A stretch of DNA of 64,000 bases from Micromonospora halotolerans (GTDB taxonomy: Bacteria; Actinomycetota; Actinomycetes; Mycobacteriales; Micromonosporaceae), in contig NZ_CP134876.1 in the NCBI RefSeq assembly GCF_032108445.1, forward strand, positions 2,046,001-2,110,000, given 5' to 3'. Each line of letters begins with the position of its first letter. Position 1 is the stretch's first letter. A program made the position numbers and the translations under genes. The notes beneath the pieces were generated by a model that did no database searches, was not told the origin of the DNA, and saw only the letters and a program-made list of their open reading frames with translations. Shown one piece after another: positions 8,213-14,847 of the stretch.

Positions 8213-8542
8213 TCAGAGGGGCAGCTGGATGCCGCGGTTGGTGCCGGCCACGCGGCCCGCGGCCTCGGTGTCGGACGCGTCGTAGTGCCGGCCGGCGGTG
8301 CGGATCGCCGTCGCGGTCTCCCGCAGCGCCCGCTGCAGGGCCTTCTGGTCCTGCGCCCACTGCTGCTTGACCTGCTCGAAGGAGCGCCCGCCGGCACCCC
8401 GCCAGGCCTGCTGCAACACCTCCAGTTCGGCCATGAGGCCGCTGAGCATGGTCTGCAACGACTGGTCTACCTGCTCGAACTTCGCGGCGGTGTGCTGCAT
8501 CACCGCGGCTTCTGCCTGAGTCTGGGACACCCCGGACGTCAC
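8213..8542 (-). CDS. WXG100-family protein, first of the pair
   Basis: A 109-residue helical protein with a Trp47-Arg-Gly turn (QQAWRGAGG) and a C-terminal YxxxD export signal (Tyr87 to Asp91, HYDASD). The start is GTG 8542 because GAGGAG lies 6 bases before it; reading further upstream gives Pro/Arg-rich sequence without family likeness. It is co-transcribed with the next WXG100 gene and divergent from eccE. The pair matches the usual size and order of Esx substrates. Confidence 0.88.
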   Translation of the reverse strand: MTSGVSQTQAEAAVMQHTAAKFEQVDQSLQTMLSGLMAELEVLQQAWRGAGGRSFEQVKQQWAQDQKALQRALRETATAIRTAGRHYDASDTEAAGRVAGTNRGIQLPL

Positions 8543-8766
8543 CTCGTCTCCTCGGTCGTGGCTGGCCGCCGGAACGACCACCGTGGACTCGCCGGAGCGC
8601 GCCGCCGGAGAAGGGGGGAAGGGGACGGCGGGCGCGCTCGACGGAACTCGTCGCTGACGGTAGCCGTCCGACTCCGGTTCTGCTACCCCCTCGGGCTCCC
8701 CTGTGGACGGCGAAGCTCTACGATGAGCCACGGCGGCGTCACTCGGCGAACGGGGGAGGAGGTGCG
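8543..8766. promoter_or_regulatory. Divergent promoter region between the WXG100 pair and eccE
   Basis: On the plus strand TACGAT (8719-8724) is a candidate -10 for eccE. On the minus strand TACCGT (reverse of 8657-8662) could serve the WXG100 pair. Neither has a clear -35. The start of eccE is preceded by GGAGGAGG. Confidence 0.35.
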
Positions 8767-10572
8767 GTGACCGCGACCACCACCGTCCGGCCGGCGCCCG
8801 CCGACCCTCCACACCGGACCAGCCGCAGGGCGTCGACCGTCCGGGCCGGGCAGGTGGTGACGGCGCAGGTGGCGGTGGCCGCAGTGGTCGCAGCCGTGGG
8901 CCGGGGCGTGCTGGTGACCGCGGCCGCCCTGCTGCTGGCGGCGGTGCTGCTGCCCGCCGCCTGGCTGCGGCTCCGGGGCCGCTGGCTGTTCGAGTGGCTC
9001 GCCGTCGGCGCGGCCCACCTGACCCGGCGGCGCGCCCTCCCGGCCACCGCCGGGCCGGCGGCGCTGCTGGAGCTGGCCCGCCCCGGAGCGGTGGTGCACG
9101 CGGCCGAGCTGGCCGGCGGCCCGGCGGCGGTGCTGGAGGACGCCGCCGGGATGACCGCGCTGCTGGAGATCGGCGACCCGGACGACCTGCTCGGCGACGG
9201 CACGCCCGAGCTGCCGCCGCCGCTCGGCCTGCTGCCCCTGGCGGGTCCGGAGAGCCCGCCGGTCCGGATCCAGCTGCTGTTCTCCACGTCGCCCGCGCCG
9301 GCGCCCGCCGCCGCAGCGGGCACGGCCGGCACCTCGTACCGGCAGCTCACCGACGGGCGGCTGGCGGCCCGGGCCCGGGTGGTGCTGGCCGTCCGGGCGC
9401 TCCGGGCCGACGGTTGGTCCGACGACGAGCTGCGCCGGGCGCTCTCCGGGACGGTCCGGCGGATCGTGCGCCGGCTCGGCCCGCTCACCGGTCGCCCCCT
9501 CGGTGGTCCGGCGGCGCTGCGCGTGGTGGCCGAACTGGCACACCACGACGCCGGGGCGCCGGTCCGGGAGAGCTGGCCGGCCGTGACCGTGGGTGGGCTG
9601 GCGCAGACCACCTGGCGGCTGCGCCGCTGGCCGGACCCGCGCACCGACGCGGCACGGCGGCTGGTGCCCCGGCTGCTGGCGCTGCCGGCGACCGCCACCA
9701 CCGTCTCGCTCTGCGTGGGTCCGCGGTCCGGCGCCGACCCGGTTCCCACACCGGCCGAGCTGACCGTACGCCTGGCCGCACGCACCACCGCGGAGCTGTC
9801 GGTGGCCGAACGGGCGCTGCGCCGGCTCGCCGGGGACCTCGGCGCCGAGCTGTGCCGGCTGGACGGCGAGCACCTGGGCGGGCTGGCCGCCACCCTGCCG
9901 CTGGCGGTGGCCCGGCCGGACGCACCCCCGGTCGGGCCCGAGCTGGCCTCCCTCGAATTCGCCCTCGGCGAGTCCGGGTTGATGGTGGGGGCCAACCGGC
10001 ACGGCGGCGCGGTGACGGTACGCCTGTTCCGCCCCACGACGACCCGGCTGTTGCTGGTGGGTGGGGTGCGCGCCGCCCAGCTGCTGACCCTGCGGGCGCT
10101 GGCGCTCGGCGCGCGGGTGGCGGTGCAGACGGCGCGGCCCCGGGTCTGGGAGCCCTTCGTCCGCGGGGTCGGCGTGCCCGGCGGCGCGGTGCCGCTGGTC
10201 CCGCCGGGGCGGCCGGTCGGCGGCGCGCCCGGTTCCCCGCTGCGTCCCCTGCTGCTGGTGGTCGACGCCGGCCCGGTGCCGCCGGAGGTCGGCCCGGCGG
10301 TGCCCTGGCAGTCCGTCCTCGTGGTCCGCGACGAGCTGACGCCGGCCGACACGGCCGCGCTGGCCCGCGCCGACCTGGCGATCCTGCAACCGCTCGACGC
10401 CGGCGAGGCGGCGCTGGCCGGCGCGGCGCTCGGCCTGGGCGGCTCGGCGGAGTGGCTGACCCGGATCCGGGACGACATGGTGGCGGTGGTGAACCGGCGG
10501 GCGCTGCGCTGGGCGCTGCTCTCGCCGACGCCCATCGAGTCGCAACTGGTCGGTCGCCCGGCCCGCCACTGA
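8767..10572 (+). CDS. eccE: Type VII secretion protein EccE
   Basis: A 601-residue protein with two closely spaced N-terminal membrane helices (about residues 28-66, separated by GRG) followed by a long cytoplasmic domain rich in Ala, Arg and Leu. This is the plan of EccE, the peripheral subunit of the ESX membrane complex. A strong GGAGGAGG ribosome site precedes the GTG. No eccB, eccC or eccD is found in the window, so the rest of the core machine must be encoded elsewhere. EccE diverges strongly between species, and the identification rests on topology, size and the mycP/WXG100 neighbourhood. Confidence 0.75.
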   Translation: MTATTTVRPAPADPPHRTSRRASTVRAGQVVTAQVAVAAVVAAVGRGVLVTAAALLLAAVLLPAAWLRLRGRWLFEWLAVGAAHLTRRRALPATAGPAALLELARPGAVVHAAELAGGPAAVLEDAAGMTALLEIGDPDDLLGDGTPELPPPLGLLPLAGPESPPVRIQLLFSTSPAPAPAAAAGTAGTSYRQLTDGRLAARARVVLAVRALRADGWSDDELRRALSGTVRRIVRRLGPLTGRPLGGPAALRVVAELAHHDAGAPVRESWPAVTVGGLAQTTWRLRRWPDPRTDAARRLVPRLLALPATATTVSLCVGPRSGADPVPTPAELTVRLAARTTAELSVAERALRRLAGDLGAELCRLDGEHLGGLAATLPLAVARPDAPPVGPELASLEFALGESGLMVGANRHGGAVTVRLFRPTTTRLLLVGGVRAAQLLTLRALALGARVAVQTARPRVWEPFVRGVGVPGGAVPLVPPGRPVGGAPGSPLRPLLLVVDAGPVPPEVGPAVPWQSVLVVRDELTPADTAALARADLAILQPLDAGEAALAGAALGLGGSAEWLTRIRDDMVAVVNRRALRWALLSPTPIESQLVGRPARH

Positions 10573-10619
10573 GCCGGCACGGGTTCCGCGAGTCGACGCG
10601 GCGTGGCACGATCCCGGCC

Positions 10620-11006
10620 ATGGATTTTCTGAAGGGTCTTCTGATCCGGCTGGGCACGACGGCCGTGGCGTTCTGGTTGGCCACGCTGCTCATTCCGGGC
10701 ATCACGCTGGACTCGGATTCGGCCACCGAGACGGTGACCACGCTGGTGCTCGTCGCGGTGATCTTCGGGGTGGTCAACGCGGTGCTCCAGCCGATCATCA
10801 AGACCGTCGGCTGCGGTTTCTACCTGCTGACCCTCGGCCTGATCGCGCTGGTGGTCAACGGTCTGCTGTTCCTGCTCACCAGCTGGATCGCCGGTGAGGC
10901 CGGGCTGCCGTTCCATGTGGACGGCTTCTGGCCGGCCGCGGTGCTGGGCGCGCTCTTCGTCGGCATCGTGACCTGGATCCTGGGGGCCGTCCTCGACCGC
11001 GACTGA
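10620..11006 (+). CDS. Phage-holin-superfamily-IV-like small membrane protein
   Basis: A 128-residue integral membrane protein with four hydrophobic helices (about 7-26, 40-60, 66-90 and 104-124). The sequence FGVVNAVLQPIIK followed by LTLGLIALVVNGLLFLL is characteristic of the PF04020 family. Despite the holin label, members are common chromosomal proteins of unknown function, and no lysis gene is nearby. ATG 10620 is preceded at 7 bases by CACGAT, a near-consensus -10, so it may also be leaderless. A hairpin terminator follows. Confidence 0.85.
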   Translation: MDFLKGLLIRLGTTAVAFWLATLLIPGITLDSDSATETVTTLVLVAVIFGVVNAVLQPIIKTVGCGFYLLTLGLIALVVNGLLFLLTSWIAGEAGLPFHVDGFWPAAVLGALFVGIVTWILGAVLDRD

Positions 11007-11023
11007 GCCCGGATCACCCGTCG

Positions 11024-11060
11024 ATTCCCGCCCACCGGCCCAAGTCCAGTGGGCGGGAAT
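11024..11060 (+). terminator. Hairpin after the small membrane protein gene
   Basis: A perfect 12-bp stem (ATTCCCGCCCAC and complement) with a 13-base loop, 18 bases after the stop codon. Confidence 0.7.
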
Positions 11061-11089
11061 TGGCCGGTGAGGGCGGTCGGGGCCGCAAC

Positions 11090-11095
11090 TAGGGT
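11090..11095 (+). promoter_or_regulatory. -10 box TAGGGT of the acetyltransferase gene
   Basis: TAGGGT lies 7 bases before GTG 11103. This fits leaderless transcription and helps to fix the start codon. Confidence 0.55.
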
Positions 11096-11102
11096 CGGAG
11101 GG

Positions 11103-11591
11103 GTGTTCACTCTGACCCACCCCGACGGCTACCTGCTCAGCACCGATCCGGATCGGCTCGACCTGGACCGGGTGCACCACTGGCTCTCCACCGACGCGTA
11201 CTGGGCGCTCGGGCGGGACCGGGACACCGTCGCGCGGGCCTTCGCCGGGTCGATCGGCTTCGGCGTCTACCGCCCCGGGGACGGGCGCCAGGTGGCGGTG
11301 GCCCGGGTGGTCACCGACCGCGCGACCTTCGCCTGGCTCTGCGACGTCTACGTCGACCGTGCCGAGCGCGGCCGGGGGCTGGGCACCTGGCTGGCCGGAG
11401 CGGCCCGCGACCACCTGGCCGAGTGGGGCGTACGCCGGATCGTGCTGGCCACCGCCGACGCGCACGGGGTCTACGCGAAGGTCGGCTTCACGCCGGTCGA
11501 GCCGGACCGCTGGATGGCGTACGACCAGCGCGTGACCCGGCTCACCGGAAATGACCAAAGCGCCATTTCACCACTTACGGTGGAGGCGTGA
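11103..11591 (+). CDS. GNAT-family N-acetyltransferase
   Basis: A 162-residue cytoplasmic protein with the GNAT core. The acetyl-CoA pyrophosphate-binding motif R-G-R-G-L-G-T is seen in VDRAERGRGLGTWLAG, preceded by the strand LCDVYVD, and there is a terminal AKVGFTPVE segment. It would transfer an acetyl group from acetyl-CoA to a small molecule or protein amine; the acceptor cannot be told. Its stop overlaps the next gene (GTGA). GTG 11103 was chosen because of the -10 box and because the frame upstream is not GNAT-like. Confidence 0.85.
   Translation: MFTLTHPDGYLLSTDPDRLDLDRVHHWLSTDAYWALGRDRDTVARAFAGSIGFGVYRPGDGRQVAVARVVTDRATFAWLCDVYVDRAERGRGLGTWLAGAARDHLAEWGVRRIVLATADAHGVYAKVGFTPVEPDRWMAYDQRVTRLTGNDQSAISPLTVEA
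11576..11581 (+). promoter_or_regulatory. -10 box TACGGT of rarD, inside the acetyltransferase gene
   Basis: TACGGT lies 6 bases before GTG 11588. rarD can therefore be transcribed independently even though it overlaps the upstream gene by 4 bases. Confidence 0.45.
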
Positions 11592-12511
11592 ACCAGACCC
11601 GTCTCGGCTACCTCTACGGCTTTGGCGCATACCTGATCTGGGGTTTCTTCCCGATCTACCTGAAGCTGCTCCGCCCGGCCGGCCCGGTGGAGATCCTCGC
11701 GCACCGGATCGTCTGGTCGGTGGTCTTCGTGGCGCTGCTGCTGGCCGCGATGCGCAACATCGGCTTCCTGCGGGCGCTGGCCCGGCGACCCCGCGCGCTG
11801 GCCGCCATCGCGGCCGCCGCCGCGCTCATCGCGGTCAACTGGGGCACCTACATCTACGGGGTGAACTCCGACCGGGTGGTCGAGACGGCCCTCGGCTATT
11901 TCATCAACCCCCTGGTCGTGGTGCTCATCGGCGTCTTCGTGCTGCGCGAGCGGCTGCGCCCGGCGCAGTGGGCGGCGCTCGGCGTGGGTGGCCTCGCGGT
12001 GGCGGTGCTGACCGTCGACTACGGCCGGCTGCCGTGGCTGGCCCTCGTGCTGGCCTTCAGCTTCGCCGGGTACGGGCTGGTCAAGAAGCGGCTCGGGCTG
12101 CCCGCCGCAGAAGGGCTGTTCGTCGAGTCGGCGGTGCTGGCCCTGCCCGCGCTGGCGTACCTCGGCTGGCTGGGCCGGCAGGGCGAGGCGACCTTCGGGC
12201 ACGGCTCGGCCGGGCACACCGCGCTGCTGGTGCTGGCCGGCGCGGCCACCGCGATCCCGCTGCTGCTCTTCGCCGGGGCGGCCAACCGGCTGCCGCTGAC
12301 CGGGTTGGGCATGCTGCAGTACCTGGCGCCGATCCTCCAGCTCGCCTGCGGCGTGCTGGTCTTCCACGAGCCGATGCCGCCGGCCCGGCTGGCCGGGTTC
12401 GGCCTGGTCTGGGTCGCCCTCGTGGTGTTCACCGTGGACGCCGTCCGCCACACCCGCCGGACCCGCGCGCAGGCGCGGGCCGCCGCCCTGGTGCCCGCCG
12501 AGGCCCGCTGA
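11588..12511 (+). CDS. rarD: RarD-type EamA-family transporter
   Basis: A 307-residue inner-membrane protein with about ten helices in two EamA repeats. The N-terminus (GFGAYLIWGFFPIYLKLL) and ILAHRIVWSVVF are diagnostic of RarD. NWGTYIYGVNSDRVVETALGYFINPLV and GMLQYLAPILQL are the conserved repeat signatures. The family is linked to export of small molecules in the drug/metabolite transporter superfamily; the substrate is unknown. It overlaps the GNAT gene by 4 bases, and its stop codon forms part of a hairpin shared with the convergent anti-sigma gene. Confidence 0.88.
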   Translation: MNQTRLGYLYGFGAYLIWGFFPIYLKLLRPAGPVEILAHRIVWSVVFVALLLAAMRNIGFLRALARRPRALAAIAAAAALIAVNWGTYIYGVNSDRVVETALGYFINPLVVVLIGVFVLRERLRPAQWAALGVGGLAVAVLTVDYGRLPWLALVLAFSFAGYGLVKKRLGLPAAEGLFVESAVLALPALAYLGWLGRQGEATFGHGSAGHTALLVLAGAATAIPLLLFAGAANRLPLTGLGMLQYLAPILQLACGVLVFHEPMPPARLAGFGLVWVALVVFTVDAVRHTRRTRAQARAAALVPAEAR

Positions 12512-12527
12512 CCGCGCCTCAGCGGGC
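12503..12527. terminator. Hairpin built from the stop codons of two convergent genes
   Basis: A perfect 9-bp stem (GCCCGCTGA with TCAGCGGGC) and a 7-base loop. The TGA of rarD pairs with the complement of the anti-sigma stop codon. The whole intergenic spacer is the loop. Confidence 0.7.
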
Positions 12528-13235
12528 GTCGAAGGCGAGGACCGGGGTGCCGTCGGCGCGCACCAGTTCGAGCCGCACCAGCTCTCCGTGGGTGAAGTGG
12601 GTGGCGCCCACCACGCGGACGTTGTCGCCGGGCGCGGCCAGCCAGGTGCCGACCTGCTCCGTCGCACCGTCCGGGCCGTGCGCCACCAGCCGGAAGGTGT
12701 ACGCCTCCCGGTGACCGGCGCCCTGGTCGTACCCGCAGCGCATGGTGACCTCGGTGCCCCACCTCTTGTCGGTCAGGCCGACCTCGGCGTGCAGCGGCAC
12801 CGCCCCGGCGACCGGCCGCATGGCCGTCATGGCCACCGGCGCCGGAGCGGTGGCCGTGGCCCTCGCCGTGGGCAGCGGGGCGGCCGGCGGGCGGACCAGG
12901 GACACCCCGACGCCGGCCAGCACCGCGAGCGCGGCCGCGGCGAGCGCGGTCAGCGCGTACCGGCGGCGGGACCGGGACCGCTCGCGGCGCCGGCGGTCCC
13001 GCGCGGCGTCGAGCAGGGCAGGCACCCGGGACGTCTCGGTGGCGGACGGCAGGAACTGCTCCAGCCCCGCCGGGTCGAGGCGGCCCAGCAGGCCGGGCAG
13101 CACCGCGATCTCGGCCACCGCCTCCCGGCAGGACGCGCAGCCGCCGAGGTGCCGCTCGTAGGCGGCCCGGTCGGCGGGGGCGAGGGCGCCCAGGACGTAC
13201 GCGCCGTCGTCGTGCTCGAACTCGCAGCGGGTCAT
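12519..13235 (-). CDS. Zinc-finger anti-sigma factor (membrane-anchored)
   Basis: A 238-residue protein. The N-terminal cytoplasmic zf-HC2 domain has the zinc ligands His29-x3-Cys33-x2-Cys36 (HLGGCASC). A basic linker leads to a single membrane helix (about 93-114) and an external C-terminal domain of about 120 residues rich in beta-strand pattern. It should bind and silence the ECF sigma factor encoded just upstream, whose stop overlaps its start (ATGA, 13232-13235), and release it on an external signal. ATG 13235 was preferred over the long upstream extension, which is antisense of the sigma gene's own frame. Confidence 0.88.
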   Translation of the reverse strand: MTRCEFEHDDGAYVLGALAPADRAAYERHLGGCASCREAVAEIAVLPGLLGRLDPAGLEQFLPSATETSRVPALLDAARDRRRRERSRSRRRYALTALAAAALAVLAGVGVSLVRPPAAPLPTARATATAPAPVAMTAMRPVAGAVPLHAEVGLTDKRWGTEVTMRCGYDQGAGHREAYTFRLVAHGPDGATEQVGTWLAAPGDNVRVVGATHFTHGELVRLELVRADGTPVLAFDAR

Positions 13236-13747
13236 CCGGTCACCCCCATTTCGGCCAGCACCAACCGTAGTGAGCGCAGCGCGTAGTGGGTCCGCGACTT
13301 CACCGTGCCCGGCGGCACCCCGAGCCGGGCGGCCGCCTCCGCCACCGACCGTCCCTGGTAGAAGCACTCGACCAGCACCTCGCGATGGGTCGTGCTCAGC
13401 CGGTTCAGCGCCTCGGCCACGGTCCACGCCTCCACCGCGCGCTCCGTCTCGTCAACCGTCTCGGCGGGTTCGGGCAGCTCGTCGGTGTAGACCTCACCGA
13501 CCCGGGTGGACCGTCGGCGCCAGGCGTCGATGGCCAGGTTCCGGGCGGTGGTGAAGAGCCAGGCACGGACGGAGCCACGCCGCGGGTCCAGTGACTCGGG
13601 GTGCCGCCAGGCCCGGAGCAGCGTCTCCTGCACCAGGTCCTCGGCGCGCGACCGGTCGCCGTTGACCAGCCGGAGGGCGTGCGCGAAGAGCGCGTCGGCA
13701 TGCTCGTCGTGCAGCGCGCGCAGCAGTTGGGCGTCGTGGTCACTGAT
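13232..13747 (-). CDS. ECF RNA polymerase sigma factor, probable ATC start
   Basis: About 171 residues with sigma region 2 (DLVQETLLRAWRHPE, WLFTTARNLAIDAWRR) and region 4 (LSTTHREVLVECFY, ARLGVPPGTVKSRTHYALRSLR). The first ATG/GTG/TTG in frame is a GTG at 13633, inside region 2, which would delete conserved sequence. The frame upstream encodes perfectly typical residues (SDHDAQLLRALHDEHADALF) and begins at ATC 13747, exactly where relatives start with MSDHDAQ. GAGG lies 7 bases before that ATC. I therefore infer the rare but permitted ATC start. It is coupled to the zf-HC2 anti-sigma gene, and a candidate ECF promoter lies upstream, suggesting autoregulation. Confidence 0.8.
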   Translation of the reverse strand: MSDHDAQLLRALHDEHADALFAHALRLVNGDRSRAEDLVQETLLRAWRHPESLDPRRGSVRAWLFTTARNLAIDAWRRRSTRVGEVYTDELPEPAETVDETERAVEAWTVAEALNRLSTTHREVLVECFYQGRSVAEAAARLGVPPGTVKSRTHYALRSLRLVLAEMGVTG

Positions 13748-13798
13748 GGCGGTACCTCGCTTCCGGCGGCGGGGAGACCGGCGATGCGTTCGCCCCTT

Positions 13799-13826
13799 GA
13801 TACGTGCCGTGACGCCGAACGGTTCA
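13799..13826 (-). promoter_or_regulatory. Candidate ECF-type promoter of the sigma/anti-sigma operon
   Basis: On the minus strand TGAACC (13821-13826) and CGTATC (13799-13804) are spaced by 16 bases. This resembles the AAC / CGT signature of ECF promoters, about 45 bases before the proposed start. Confidence 0.35.
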
Positions 13827-13839
13827 GCCCCAGCTCACA

Positions 13840-13859
13840 CCGCACGTGTGCACGTGCGG
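13840..13859. repeat. Perfect inverted repeat between the IclR and sigma genes
   Basis: Nine-base arms CCGCACGTG and CACGTGCGG are separated by TG. It may be the terminator of the IclR gene or a protein-binding palindrome just upstream of the ECF -35. Confidence 0.5.
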
Positions 13860-13910
13860 CCGCAACGGTCCCCGCCCGGTCGGGAAGGGACCCTCATGCC
13901 GTGCCGGATG

Positions 13911-14693
13911 TCAGGTGTCCGCGGCGATGCCGTCGGCGACCGCGCGGGCGACCGTGAGCAGCTTGGCCCGGACCACCCGGGCGGAGGTCATCATCTCGCT
14001 GGCCGGCAGCGCGCAGGCCAGCACGACCCGACGCTCGATGTCCTTGTCCGGGGTGACCAGCACCGCCGCGCAGGCCACTCCCTGCCGGAACTGCCCCAGC
14101 TCCAACTGCATGCCGCGCCGGTCGCCGGCCGCCAGGTCGGCCTCGAAGGCCTCGATCGTGGTGAGGGTGGCGCTGGTGAACGGGCGCATGCCGTATTCGC
14201 GCAGGTAGCGGAAGCGCTGTTCGGCCGTGAGGGTGGCGAGCAGGCTCTTGCCGAGCGCCGTGGCGTGCGCCCCCTCGTCGAAGCCCGGCACCAGGTCCTC
14301 CAGGTACGGCGAGCGCGGCCCCTCGGACACCGCCGTGATCGCCACCTGGCCGCCCACGAACCGGCCCAGGTAGTGACTCCAGCCGGTGTCCGCGGCGGCC
14401 CGCCGCAGCGCCTCTCCGACGGGCGGCGGCCCGCGGAACGCGGTGACCAGCTCCCGGTAGCGGTCGGCGACCTCCAGCCCGACGATGTACGTGCCGTCCT
14501 CCCGGCGGATCACGTAACCCTCGTACGCCAGCGTGCGCACCAGGTGGTAGGTGGTGGCCACGGTCAGCTCGCAGCGGCGGGCGATCTGCTTGACGGTGAG
14601 CCCCTTCGGCGCACGGCCGACCGACTCGAGCACTCGTAGCGCGCGGGAGACACTTCGGATCAGGTCCGAAGGTTCCGCCAAGGGGTCACGCAC
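13911..14693 (-). CDS. IclR-family transcriptional regulator
   Basis: About 260 residues. An N-terminal winged helix-turn-helix (LIRSVSRALRVLESV, LTVKQIARRCELTVATTYHLVRTLAYEGYV) is followed by the IclR effector domain (GFDEGAHATALGKSLLA, VACAAVLV). IclR proteins bind small carboxylic or aromatic effectors and usually control an adjacent catabolic or transport operon. Here the divergent MFS gene is the obvious candidate target. GTG 14693 was chosen because GGAGG lies 5 bases before it; an in-frame start at 14735 would lie inside the promoter region. The effector is unknown. Confidence 0.88.
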   Translation of the reverse strand: MRDPLAEPSDLIRSVSRALRVLESVGRAPKGLTVKQIARRCELTVATTYHLVRTLAYEGYVIRREDGTYIVGLEVADRYRELVTAFRGPPPVGEALRRAAADTGWSHYLGRFVGGQVAITAVSEGPRSPYLEDLVPGFDEGAHATALGKSLLATLTAEQRFRYLREYGMRPFTSATLTTIEAFEADLAAGDRRGMQLELGQFRQGVACAAVLVTPDKDIERRVVLACALPASEMMTSARVVRAKLLTVARAVADGIAADT

Positions 14694-14719
14694 AACCACC
14701 TCCGCCGCCGGGGACTTAC

Positions 14720-14747
14720 ACCATATGAAAAACATGCCCTGTGCGAA
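14720..14747 (-). promoter_or_regulatory. Candidate promoter of the IclR gene
   Basis: On the minus strand TTCGCA (14742-14747) and TATGGT (14720-14725) are separated by 16 bases. The surrounding DNA is unusually AT-rich for the window and could also hold the operator. Confidence 0.4.
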
Positions 14748-14832
14748 ATGCCTGTTCGTATCGAGGATGCCAGATCACCGGGCACAGACAGTGCACCGAC
14801 AGACACGATCAGCTGCCGAAACGTGGCGGGCG

Positions 14833-14838
14833 TAGGTT
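14833..14838 (+). promoter_or_regulatory. -10 box TAGGTT of the MFS gene
   Basis: TAGGTT lies 9 bases before ATG 14848 with no ribosome site between, suggesting a leaderless or nearly leaderless mRNA. Confidence 0.5.
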
Positions 14839-14847
14839 TGCCGGATC

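Noticed and set aside
10620..11006. Prophage remnant suggested by the holin-like family name
   Set aside because: No other phage gene, integrase or attachment site nearby; the family is common on actinobacterial chromosomes.
8739..11558. Long minus-strand open frame of 939 codons opposite eccE and neighbours
   Set aside because: Extremely Arg/Ser/Pro/Gly-rich shadow sequence caused by GC-biased third positions; no domains, and it overlaps four well-supported genes.
13405..13845. Frameshift in the ECF sigma factor (an alternative-frame GTG start at its 5' end)
   Set aside because: The sigma frame is continuous from ATC 13747 with normal family sequence, so a rare start explains the data without a frameshift.
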